Assembly (NCBI GenBank): GCA_947359465.1
Contig: OX375873.1
Coordinates: forward strand, 55,399,573-55,463,572
Length of the DNA stretch: 64,000 bases
Direction: 5' to 3'
Origin: Metellina segmentata
Lineage: Eukaryota; Arthropoda; Arachnida; Araneae; Tetragnathidae
Positions 32,478-42,430 of this stretch are shown here, piece after piece (position 1 is the first letter of the stretch; each line of letters opens with the position of its first letter). The notes beneath the pieces were generated by a model that had not been told where the DNA came from, did no database searches, and saw only the letters and a program-made list of their open reading frames with translations. The position numbers and the translations under genes are program-made.

Positions 32478-32935
32478 CCAACCGGTATGGTGGTTAAGGT
32501 AATGGTAATTTTAGTTAACGTCGTACTAGAGCATCTCAACGGTCCGGGATCAGTCCCTTAAGGGAAAGGTCCGAGGACAACACCTCGTAGTTTTGAACCA
32601 CGGTCTGATGACGAAGCAACACCTGAGCTGGCACTGGTGGTTAAGGTGTTAGCCTCTAGATCGGAAGGTTCCTGGTTCGAATCCGAGACAGTGCATGGGT
32701 ATCTGTAAGTGTATGGTGTAGAGGCAGCTGGTGCACCTTAAATCTGTCGTGGTCGAAAGTCATCACGTTGAGTTGGTGTGGAATAATGGAGAGCCAACTG
32801 ACAGGTGTTGCCTCGTCATCTGACCGTGATTCAAAATTACGTGGCGTTGTCCTCGGATCTTTCCCTTAGAGAAATTGATCCCGCATTGTCGTCAATAGCT
32901 CGTTGTGTACGATGTTAATAAAATTACCTTACCGA
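32478..32935 (+). repeat. full-length S1 SINE (sense) interrupted by another S1
   Basis: The head starts ccggtatggtggttaaggt (32482-32500), is interrupted, and resumes tggtggttaaggtgttagcc (32635 on), followed by ctctagatcggaaggttcc, then the B box GGTTCGAATCC. The body runs through gccaactgacaggtgttgcc, acgtggcgttgtcctcggat and gtcaatagctcgttgtgtac to the tail ttaataaaattaccttacc. The head is tRNA-derived and carries internal RNA polymerase III promoter boxes. Mobility would need a LINE reverse transcriptase recognising the ATTACC-type tail. This is the best reference copy of S1 in the window. Confidence 0.85.
32501..32634 (-). mobile_element. 5'-truncated S1 SINE inserted in antisense into another S1
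   Basis: The inserted 134 bp read tail (aatggtaatttt), gttaacgtcgtactagagc, ...gtccgaggacaacacctcgt, ...cacctgagctggcac. It is bounded by a 13-bp direct repeat TGGTGGTTAAGGT (32488-32500 and 32635-32647) that belongs to the target SINE, so this is a classic retroposition target duplication. It splits the A-box region of the target. Confidence 0.88.
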
Positions 32936-33119
32936 TTTACTTACACGATTGTTAAAAAACAAGCATTAAAATGCAAAAACACACAACTGTTGTGCAATAA
33001 ACGAGGAAGAAAAATCAATGCCTCGAAACAAACCATCTCTCGTGATAGGTCTAGAAGAATCTCTCCTCACACAGGAACTTTCATTAAAATGACAGCAGCT
33101 TTTCGTCCCCAAACGCACT

Positions 33120-33670
33120 AATTAATTGTCGCGCGACTTCAAAAAGTGCAAAGCGCCAAATCAGCCCGTAGAGATCACGCTCCGGTTGGCAGGGAAACGC
33201 TGGCTTGGCAGTCGCCGTCTGGGCGATGAGCGCCGGAAAAGCGGAGCCGGTCTGTCATCAATGGGTGCGACTGCTGCCGGGGTTTCTATTGGTCGGCTCT
33301 CATCCTCATCAAAATGCTGTTATCCAAAATTCGGGAGGGCGCGTTCTCTGGATGGAATTAAAGTTCCAAGGAACAACTGTTTGAGTCGATACCCAGAGCA
33401 CTCGAATAGAGTGCGCGGCATCGATAAATCCAGTCGAGTGCGACTGCGCATGAGAGCCGCGCATGATGCAATCCTTCGTTATAATATTAAAATTACAATG
33501 CCACTCTCCCAAAACTTTTCAGTTCGGTGGAAAAAATGACAGAAATCCCAAGAGCGTGCGTCATATGAGAATCTCGGGTTTGGGAATCCAGTGCAAAACT
33601 ATCTGCCTAGCACAAGCATGCCAAACTCGCGTCCCGCAACGAATACCTTTGCGGCCTAGGCAACTTATCA
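33120..33670. promoter_or_regulatory. GC-rich island with promoter-type motifs
   Basis: This is the most GC- and CpG-rich stretch in the window. Visible motifs are an E2F-like GCGCCAAA (33153-33160), a reverse CCAAT box (ATTGG, 33288-33292), TGCGCATG (33445-33452) followed by GCGCATGA, which resembles NRF-1 half sites, and ATCGAT (33420-33425). A 137-codon plus frame (33126-33539) is open but starts with TTG, and other frames are also open, as expected from low stop density. I favour a promoter or first-exon region over a protein of that frame. Direction is unknown. Confidence 0.35.
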
Positions 33671-33679
33671 GTATTTAAC

Positions 33680-34290
33680 AAATATTTTACTAAAATTTCA
33701 TAGCTAGTTTTTTTTAATTTCATATTATTAATAACGAACCACAACATTCGCCAATGACCGATTAACTAGTCGTGTTGCATCGACGTACCATTTCCACACC
33801 AATAGCAGCGGATATTTTAGCAGCTGATAATAAAATAATACCTACCACGTTATTAGCCTTCCACTGCCTTGCTTGGTGTGCCTAACAGTAAATATTTCGC
33901 TTTCAGGGAACAAGAAAAATTCAGTAAAGTTGGAGTGATTGAATTTTACATATATTTGTCATCCAGTGCGAGCAATTACTTTCATTTTCGAAAAGAAATA
34001 AAGTCCATCCGATCCAGAATTACTGGGTCAGTTTTTAAAGCGACGACTGCGAACAAGATGTCCCCCGAAGAATGAGAGATGGTAGCAAAGAGATGCCGCC
34101 ACGATGAAAACATTAATTTTAGTTGTCCATGAACTTTTTTTTATACTGTGTAATTAAAATAATCACGTTTCTATAAAAATTGAAGTTTTTGTGCGGCCCG
34201 TTTTTTTTTTATCCGTGTTAATATTTGAGCTTGACCTAGCAGATTAAAAGAAACTCTCCCAAGATTCAAATACAATAATTTACATTACTT
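33680..34290. other. no feature recognised
   Basis: AT-rich, with a short 68-codon frame (33869-34075) that has no identifiable domain. Confidence 0.3.
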
Positions 34291-34297
34291 TCACGGT

Positions 34298-34380
34298 GGT
34301 TCAGTGATTTTTCCTACTGCGCTAGCAACCTGTGAGTTGGTATTGGACGCTGGTTCGATTTCTGTAGCTCATTACGAGCC
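34298..34380 (+). repeat. SINE family S2 head
   Basis: cctactgcgctagcaacctg, then gctggttcgatttctgtagc: A-box-like and B-box strings in S2 order. Confidence 0.65.
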
Positions 34381-34497
34381 TATTTCTCTCTTCTATATCA
34401 GTGAAACGCTTGATGTTGTGTATGGTGCAGATTTGCCAAATATGGCCCCTACAAACCAACCCTAGCGTTTATGGGCAAAGCAGGTTTGTAAATTTGC

Positions 34498-34685
34498 CAC
34501 CTGGCCTGGTAACCGAGTGGTTAGCGTTCCGGCCTTGGTTCAACAAGCGTTAGGTTCGAATTTCGGTCATAGCATGTAGGTTCGTATTGGTTCGCAATCC
34601 ACTTTAAGACGTACATCCCGGCCTAATTTAAAAAGTGGCATTTGTGTGCCATAAAATCCCAAAACCAACCAACCCGACCTAATTG
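34498..34685 (+). repeat. SINE family S3, tRNA-Ser-like head
   Basis: GGTAACCGAGTGGTTAGCGT is an A box with the D-arm layout of tRNA-Ser-type molecules. It is followed 40 bp later by the B box GGTTCGAATTT. The body ends ttgtgtgccataaaatccca, then an (AACC)-like tail (aaaccaaccaaccc). This is a complete tRNA-derived SINE in layout. It is a different family from S1 and S2, although it lies close to S2. Confidence 0.75.
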
Positions 34686-35167
34686 ACCATCATGTAGAGG
34701 GGGGAAAAATCAAACCTTTATTGCAGGCAGTAGGTTAATCAGAAACATGTCACAAACCACACTAACATGTGCATTTCGGGCGCAAATAGATTTAACACAC
34801 TCCTCATGAAATAAAAATAGGTCTCAATATTTACATTGCTTTGGAGTAACTTTAATTTGTTTGGCTAGGCTACACACCTTTTAATAAATGATACGAAAAT
34901 ATTAAAAACATTTTGAATTCCGAAACAATAAAAATAACAGTACATAGCATTTCACATTTCCGAGGGATCCCCTTTAAACACCTACCCCTAGTAGCATGAT
35001 ACTTGCTATACCCTATATGGGGCACTGATTAGCTGATCTTATTCCCAATATAACCACAGGATGTATTCATGTACTCAACTGTTGCGTTAGATCTCTTGCA
35101 TTGATAAGAGGCCAGTGAAATGAATTGATTGTTATTTTTGACTATATTATCAGTATATATCTAAAAA

Positions 35168-36124
35168 CCCAGTGGCAGAAACACCGCGACACTGTCGCGG
35201 ACAGTTTTTGTCTGCACTAATAAAACAATTTAAAAAAATAGTCCGCAACTTTCGGACATTTTTTTCCCACGGCAGTACGCAGACCTACGCGCCTATTCTC
35301 TGTCCACTTCACTTGTCTTCTCCTAATTGACAGACTCACGGTAGGAGAGACTTAGTTACGCAACGTTCAGACTTCGCAGCCAGTTGTTCTGAACGTGTTC
35401 TGGAAAATGAACATGTTCTTTTAAAGATTTTCTGAACAGTTCCCTGGATTCTTTTACAGACCCAAACTGTTCAAGACTATGAAGTTTTCAGCCCATTGCG
35501 AAACAGTTTTTCAAACATATTTAGCAGATTATTAGACTTTATCCCTGCCTGTGACAAGACCCTGATAGTTTTGTATTACGATACAGATTAATGAATAAGC
35601 TAACGATGATAAACATTCTGGCACTTGCAGATATTAGTTCTGCTCTTGGGAAATTATCCAAAAAAGAAACAGATCTTATGCCCGGGAGTACACATCTTAT
35701 ATTAAAAGCCTCATTTCATCCCTCGAAATTATGAAGATATATTTTGATGAACTTTCAACATCAGTCTCTGAAGATAAAGATCAAAAAGGGAAGAAAACCA
35801 TTCAATTTGCAGCTGCATTGCAAAAGCTGCCTAAAACATTGTTTTTAAATTTAAGAACATCATTGGAAATGTTTCCTCCATCAAACAGTGGTATTTTCAG
35901 TATATACCGTGATGTTCCCCTTCTTGAGAAACCAATCAACTCCAAGAGTCTTAGATCACAACACAAAACATTTAACATGGTAAACGCCATGTTTCAAATA
36001 AAATTATAAAAAGTTGCTGGTTTAATGAATGATTTATCCACTAAAATTACACACAAATTTTGCAGGCAGATTATGAAATTCTAAAAGCTTGTAGCAGACA
36101 GCTACAAAAATTTCTGCCACTAGG
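35168..36124 (+). mobile_element. hAT-like element, non-autonomous
   Basis: CCCAGTGGCAGAAA (35168-35181) and TTTCTGCCACTAGG (36111-36124) are inverted with one mismatch, and the flanking 8-mers TCTAAAAA and TCTAAAAG differ at one base. CAGTGGC ends with an 8-bp duplication fit the hAT superfamily. The 957-bp body contains a hairpin near the left end (CCGCGACA...TGTCGCGG) and one 92-codon frame. Confidence 0.82.
35731..36009 (+). pseudogene. ORF inside the hAT-like element, possible transposase remnant
   Basis: ATG to TAA, 92 codons (MKIYFDELSTSVSEDKDQ...). I cannot align it to a specific hAT domain: no BED zinc finger, no catalytic DDE signature and no C-terminal dimerisation motif is obvious. 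Position inside the element suggests it comes from the parental transposase or captured sequence. The frame upstream (35640-35730) also reads open with interruptions. Confidence 0.3.
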
Positions 36125-36214
36125 TCTAAAAGTAACTATTCGTTGCAAAAAAAAAATCAAATTCTTAAATTTTCTGCTCAAGGATGCACTCTGATAATCT
36201 TATTTAGAAATATG

Positions 36215-36300
36215 TCAATTAACGTCGTACTAAAGCAACACAACGGGCTATTGACGACGGTCAGGGATCAATCCCAACGGGAAAGATACGATACAAACAC
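36215..36300 (-). repeat. SINE family S1, antisense fragment
   Basis: ttaacgtcgtactaaagcaac, cacaacgggctattgacgac, then gatcaatcccaacgggaaag. Only the 3' part of S1 is present. Confidence 0.7.
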
Positions 36301-37500
36301 AGAAAGATTATTAAGAAACGAGGAACCGATATGCAAAAGGGCAAACAATTCCACACATGTCAAAAATTGTAACGAAAATATCTTGCTCTTCCTACGAAAA
36401 GCATTCAATAAGAATTTTTTGTTCTGATAATCATTTTAAATGTTTAAGGCTTTGGTTGCAAAATTTTATTCCTCAGTTCCATTTGTACTCTTTATAGCGG
36501 ATTCTCAAGATAAAACTAAAAAAAATGTTTCAAAACCGGCTCTTAATTAACTCTTTAAATATATGAACTGTAACTTAAAAGATACTTTCACACGTATTGC
36601 TTAAATTTTCATTTCCTTTTGATATCCACGAACATAAAAGTATAATAAACAAACAATAGTTAAAAAAAATTCAAGTTGGAAAAGCACAAACATGATTTTG
36701 ATTCCTCTGCGATTAAACAAGTCAGGGGATAGGCTCACCTATTTTCCTACTTGAAGAATTGTGCAGAGGGGAATCATACGGCAGACGAACTAGCCGCACA
36801 AATCCCTTTTTTGTTAGTCGCTTTCAGTGTCGATGAATTCACCACCCCTTATTTCACAAAGAGTAAAAAAGTTTCGCAAACTGCATGAACGCAATTGCGA
36901 AGCGTGCCAACTTTTTTAAGCCGCTCATACTCCGGATAGCACAATGTTTCCTTAAGAAAGAATAGCTATACAATTTTTGATCCATAAAAAATTCTGTTAA
37001 TACTCGAACGTTTACAATAGCTTTTATACTTTGTGTACCAGTTCCGTAACTAGAAATTTTCTACGGGTGGGGATAGTACCGATATCTTCACATCATCTTC
37101 GGTAAAAAAGTTACATCACAAATGACTCAGATTTAAAGCATTGGTTTTCGTCAAAAATAAAAACAGTTTCTTTAAAAGAATTTAAAGATGAACGTGATTA
37201 CTTAAGTATTATTTAAGAACGAAATACTGTGTTTGTAGCTCTCGTTTTTTTTATTTCATTAAAATAGAAATATTAATAATTACTCTTATAACAAAGAATG
37301 GAGGAAAATTGCATATTTGATATCCACAAAAATGCAACCACGTAAAACAAACGTATTTTTAATGAATTTTACTTTAAAATTCATCAGATCATGGGAGGTC
37401 TTTTGACTCAAAATATATAAATCCCTTAACTATTTGTATTAAAAAAAAAGATTGGTTAAATTGTGTCGAAAACGTGTTTCACGATTTCATTCTGGGTGGA
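36301..37500. other. no feature recognised
   Basis: AT-rich. 36720-36950 is slightly richer in GC, without a boundary or frame I can support. Confidence 0.3.
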
Positions 37501-37506
37501 ACATTA

Positions 37507-37817
37507 AACTTCCGACTATCCGCGGGCGGATTGTCCATTTTGCTGCTTATCCGTTCACTTTGTGACAAAATGTAGTTGAAAAAACTTCAATCCAAATAAA
37601 AAGGGTGTTTTAACACAAAAAGAAAACACAACTAACTGATTTTTTTTTGTGAATAAGTAAATAAACAAACCAAGTTCAGAAATCTAATGTTAATTAATTA
37701 ATAAGTGTATGCATAAGCCCACTACTGCAAATAAAAATTGTTCAAAACCCTTTCGTGTTGATTTGTGCTCATTTTGCGGATTATCCGCGCTCTCAATTCC
37801 GCGGATAATCGAGAGTT
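37507..37817. mobile_element. pogo/Tigger-like MITE
   Basis: The left end (AACTTCCGACTATCCGCGG) and the reverse complement of the right end (AACTCTCGATTATCCGCGG) are inverted repeats bordered by TA (37505-37506 and 37818-37819). The reverse-complement right end continues with a second GCGGATAATCCGC block and the left with GCGGATTGTCC. CTCGATTATCCG is the hallmark of pogo/Tigger-type termini. About 311 bp, no coding sequence. Confidence 0.8.
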
Positions 37818-37819
37818 TA

Positions 37820-40280
37820 AGGTTAGATAGGTGATAAAGTCGTTTTCAAGGTCGAAATGTGCATTACATTTTCGTATATGCCATTTTTTTCTATTACTAC
37901 ATTTGAGTAAAGTAACACATATTACGCAATTCTGAACTTTTGATGCAAATCTAACGATTATTTGAATAGAAACTCGAACAAGCTTAAAACGATATAGTTT
38001 ACAGCACCTGGAAAGTTGGAGCATTTACAAAACGTGAAAATAAAGTACTGCCCCCCCCCCCTCTAGTTAGGTAAACATAGAGCTTTCTCTTACCAGATTT
38101 TGTGATACCAGTGTAATTTGAAAAAAGGATGCGCCACATGAAGTTCATGAAATATTTTACTAAACAAATTGCAAACATTAATTTATAGCACCTAGCATTG
38201 ACAAATTTGTGCTTTGTTCAGTATCTTAGAATCTTCAATTATTTACTATCCATCTATCCTAAAACCTAGTACCTCGAAACTGGATAATGGTATTTTATAA
38301 TATTTATCAGTTATACACAATATACTATTTTTAAATTATATTACATAAATTTAAACTTGCTAACAAATCTATTCATAAAGTATACAATTAATTTGTAATA
38401 TAAGAATAGTTATAGTTTAAAATTGGACAGCTAGGGTACGTGAGCTCAGAATGGTTACAAATTTCATCAATTAAAGTTCTGGTTAATAATATTTCGATTT
38501 CTCAAGATGAATAAGTTTCTTTAAGAAAAAAGTCAACCAAAAGATGAGACAAGCAAAAATATAAATCACATATCTTTATTAAAAACTTAAAATGTACAAT
38601 AAATTACAAAACCGCAAGGTGTAGAAACAATAATTAAAATAGGTGTTAAGAGCTTTGAAAGCTCATAAAAGGTATTCAGTAGATATTAAACTTTGCCTAT
38701 CGAATAAAGTTCACAGTAACAGTTATTTTTACGCAATAATAGGAAAAACGTATCGCAGATTTTAATCAATGTTTCACACCTTATATTTAAATTATAAAAA
38801 TATAAAAAGACAGGAATATTTACATGTCAGCAAATCGTCACCTAATGTATTTATTTTCTTTAATTTTCTCATCTGAAATAAATAAAAACAACATTTAATA
38901 CTCAGTGGATTTTCTTCTGGCAAATTAAGTATACGTTTTTTACTAGCAAGTCAGTAGAATACGAGTCCTATCACGATTCCAAATACAATAACTTAAAAAA
39001 ATTCATACAGCTTAATTACATAAATTATGTAACCAGATTTCACTTTTCAACTCTATTACATACTATACATTTCCCGGCTACGCTAAACCTTTAGACGAAA
39101 CCTATAACATATCACAAGATAACTACAATTGTTATACCTTTGAATTATTAAACAAAATTTAGAAACATTGAAACTAAATATGTCACATTGAAAACATAAG
39201 AACCTCGTCATAAGACTCCATCGTACAGGCATCTTTTCTTAAAATACGTCATGCTGTTGATATAAATCTTTAAAAATTTATGGCGCATATCAACTTCTGT
39301 ACTGAGCGTTACTTTGAACATTACTTTTTTTATATTCACAACATATTCATATCTTGTAACACAATCCCGATAAAACTATACATTTTTCTATGTATTCAGA
39401 AACAAAAGCTTCTAAGGGCTTATATTTTGCGGAATTCCGAATCCAGGACGAACATAGGTGTGCATATCGTCTATCTCGGGGATAAGAAAACTATGTCAAA
39501 TCTCATATTGTAGCTAACTATGACAAAAGGTCTTATTCTACACCTATGACGAATATTTCCAAAACTTCGAGAGACGTCTTTAAGAAATTTTCAACGAGTA
39601 TTTTTTCGCATAAAGATTTTTTTTTTTTTTTTTTTGTACACGGTGATAGAATTCTTACTATGAGATAACAACTTATTTATAAAGTGGCAGTGCACATTTT
39701 GTAGATTTCACACCCTAGTTCAGATGCATCAACCAACAACAATCTTGAATATCATACAGGTCTAAAACTACGCATTGCTAGATTTTCTTTTATGTGAAAT
39801 GAAACAGTCATATTCATTCATGTAGTAGTAACGCCGACAATGTTTTGTCACACAACACAAGTGTTTGTGTTTCGAAGAAATTTTACGACAGTTCACCGAA
39901 CTCCAGCGGAAACCTGATTTTAGTCAAAACATTCATAAACTGGACAGTACAGGGTGAACTAGAGGGACTCCAATCCCTGTGTTCATATAGCCAGTGTTTT
40001 CAAGTTTTCTGTTTCAAACATCGAAAGAGATTGATTTTATTTATTATTCAATACAACCATCAGAAATTTATTATTAAAGAAACATTTATAACAAAAGTTC
40101 AAACAGTGAAGATTGAAAATTTTATCTAAAAAGTGCATTTTCCCTATAAATAATTTTTTTTGCGTTTTATTTACACACACTACAGCTCGCGGGCAAAGGA
40201 AACTTTCGACAACAGTGTTCTTTATGTTCCAATTTAAGCTTTACACAAAACAGCATTTAAGTTCTCATTTCCCCCGCAAA
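37820..40280. other. AT-rich sequence with homopolymer runs
   Basis: A C run at about 38047-38060 and a T run at about 39618-39635 are visible. No gene, SINE or transposon boundary is seen. Confidence 0.35.
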
Positions 40281-40283
40281 CCT

Positions 40284-40284
40284 G

Positions 40285-40320
<36 letters not shown>
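40284..40320. repeat. compound (GT)n(AT)n microsatellite
   Basis: GT dinucleotides pass into AT dinucleotides without interruption. Confidence 0.95.
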
Positions 40321-40467
40321 GAAACATGGATCAAACTTCAGTTTCTATTATTCATAAGTGTATTGTATGGAGTGCACACAAAATAATAATGGAGACATTA
40401 CAGGTCACAGTACAAAAATTTTAACCGCCGCACCTAACCAGCACTACCTACAAGAGTAGTTGAACTT

Positions 40468-40612
40468 GAGTCGCACTGGATGAACATAACGGACTATTGG
40501 CGACGTTTCAGGAGCAATTCCGAAGTGAAAGGCCTCGTAATTTTGAACCAATCACATGAGGTCAACAACTGAGCCGAACTACCACACCACGCCCACATGA
40601 AGAGTCTTAAGA
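40468..40612 (-). repeat. SINE family S1, antisense
   Basis: gtcgcactggatgaacataa, cggactattggcgacg, cctcgtaattttgaacc, then caactgagccgaac and cccacat: S1 3' and mid-body blocks. It shares the gtcgcactgg variant start with the copy at 5112, so these two may belong to one subfamily. Confidence 0.7.
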
Positions 40613-41123
40613 CAGCCAATCGAGAAATGTGAAAGCTTATGCACATATTTTACTGATATACAGGCTGATTGCCCTCATGGGAACTACAGCCCCAGGAACT
40701 CCGTTCTGGTGGTTATCTTGCGAAATAATTTCTCATATGACAAATATTGAAATAATAATAGCAAGAAACTTTACAAAAATTAACCCACGAGGTTTTTAAA
40801 CAGCAATAATAATTTATTTAAAAAAATCAGCAGTCTAAACTCTTTGTTGAAATTTTTTTATTTGCAGTGAGACAAGTCTGGTGAGAGGGAGTTCACCAAT
40901 GGACTTCTTTCGCACTTCTTAAATTCAACCACGAGATCAGCCCTGCTACCATGTACAAACGATGCAATTGTTATTGAAATTAATTTAGAATTTTATGTAA
41001 CAAAGTACTATTGTTAGATATGGCAAAATTGATTTTTTTCAAACATTTGTGGTTTTTCTATTGGAAAAACGCTTAAATTTCCATACAAAATACATAATTC
41101 CGAATTTTCGGTAAGTTTGAATT

Positions 41124-41330
41124 CACGTCGTACTAGAGCAACACAACGGGCTGTTGACGACGATTCGAGATCAATCCCTAAAAAGAAAGATCCGAGGACA
41201 ACACGTAATGTTAAACCAGTAGCCTCTACACCATACGCTTAAAAAACATCTTTGCACTGACCCAGATTCGAACCAGGAACCTTCCGATCTAGAGGATAAC
41301 ACCTTATTCACCATACCGGCTTCTCGGCAA
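41124..41330 (-). repeat. S1 SINE, antisense, with tRNA-like head
   Basis: The plus strand shows cacgtcgtactagagcaac, cgggctgttgacgacg, gatccgaggacaacacg, then cagattcgaaccaggaacct and ccgatctagagg. The minus strand therefore has the head GCCGGTATGGTGAATAAGG, then CCTCTAGATCGGAAGG and the B box GGTTCGAATCTGG. The middle of the body is deleted relative to the 32478 copy. Confidence 0.8.
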
Positions 41331-41334
41331 TTTC

Positions 41335-42055
41335 GATCTGAAGTCGCTCTGATTTTGAGTTGTCTTGATTAAAAGGTGTACCGGCATTTCGGGAATTCCC
41401 CTATTTCGTGTTGGGCCTGTCCTAAACTGACTGTCTGCAGTCTACAAAAAGTTAAAAAAGGTTACCCTTTCATACGAAGGTTTGCAATTGTACAACGGGA
41501 AATGCATACATATGCAAGTTAAACAGTGTGTACTTTGAATACATATTTCCAGTTTATAACAGGCTGGGGTCGAGCGAATATCGTAGGTCACAAGCGATAC
41601 ATACTAAGTCCAAAAACGTAGGTCCCTGAAAGCGAAAAGGGTGGGATTCTACTCCAAGTGCTTTACCCACTATAAGTATTTTTCAAAACTAAAACGCCCT
41701 GGTGGTCTTTACCAGTCGAATCACCCCATTCTGGCTTAGAAAAGTTAAAAATCTTACTTCGAAAATTTCCACACTGCGCGTGTAAAAAAAAAAAAAAAAT
41801 CCCCCTTGATCCTCTCAGTGACAGAACAATACGATCTAAAATAAACACTAGCAGGCGACGATAAAAAAAAAGGAAAAGCAAAAACAGTTTCCACCGGTGA
41901 GGTTACTCAGTGTCTCTCCTAAATAGGGTAATGGATAAATACTAATTACATTTTTGGATCACCGAATCAAGGGGTTCCTAGAGCCATAGTCCGTTAAAGG
42001 AGAGTGAAACAAAAACAAAACAAAGAGGCGGAAATCAATTTCCACCTGTTGCTTT
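41335..42055. other. no feature recognised
   Basis: Mixed composition. Short frames on the minus strand (41881-41663 and beyond) contain poly(A)-encoded Phe runs and are not supported as genes. Confidence 0.25.
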
Positions 42056-42430
42056 CAACAAAATAATAAACGACAATTTCTCGCACGCGGGCCCACCAAG
42101 AAAACTCGAGAAATAAAAGAAAGAAAAAAAAGGAAAAGAAAGGTCGGGAGGGGGGAGGTAGGAGTACTCGCGATCATGAGAACCGCTTCGGACGAAAAGT
42201 ACCATTGCACATAATAAGCGGCTTCTGCATGATGCACCACCGCGGAGATAAGAGATCCCCAGAAATAAAACAGAAATAATAAAACGATAAAAAAGGAAAG
42301 AAAGATAAAGGAGAGAGAGAGAAAAAAGAGAGGGGGGGGGGAGATCCAAGCAGTTTCACCAAGGAAGCAGAGGCGAGGGGTAGCAGAATGTTTCCGAGGA
42401 AGAATATTACGCGGACACACATACACTTGA
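42056..42430. promoter_or_regulatory. purine-rich tract with GAGA runs and a CpG patch
   Basis: The plus strand is almost entirely purine for long stretches (ggaaagaaagataaaggaga, then (GA) repeats and a G run at about 42332-42341), separated by a CpG-containing part at 42160-42260. Three overlapping pyrimidine-encoded minus frames (Pro/Leu/Ser/Phe-rich) arise from that bias. Such tracts occur at GAGA-factor promoters and can form triplex DNA. I see no start site. Confidence 0.3.

Noticed and set aside
32635..32697. Functional tRNA gene
   Set aside because: A and B boxes are present but the clover-leaf arms do not pair properly, the same sequence recurs as a SINE head at 41124-41330, and a SINE body and tail follow.
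33126..33539. 137-codon protein gene in the GC-rich island
   Set aside because: It begins with TTG, other frames on both strands are open too, and there is no recognisable domain; low stop density explains it.
34498..34565. tRNA-Ser gene
   Set aside because: The D-arm resembles tRNA-Ser, but the acceptor stem and anticodon arm are not closed, and a SINE body with a tail follows.
42035..42426. Ser/Phe/Leu/Pro-rich minus-strand membrane proteins
   Set aside because: Three overlapping frames arise from a purine-rich tract on the plus strand; this is low-complexity translation.
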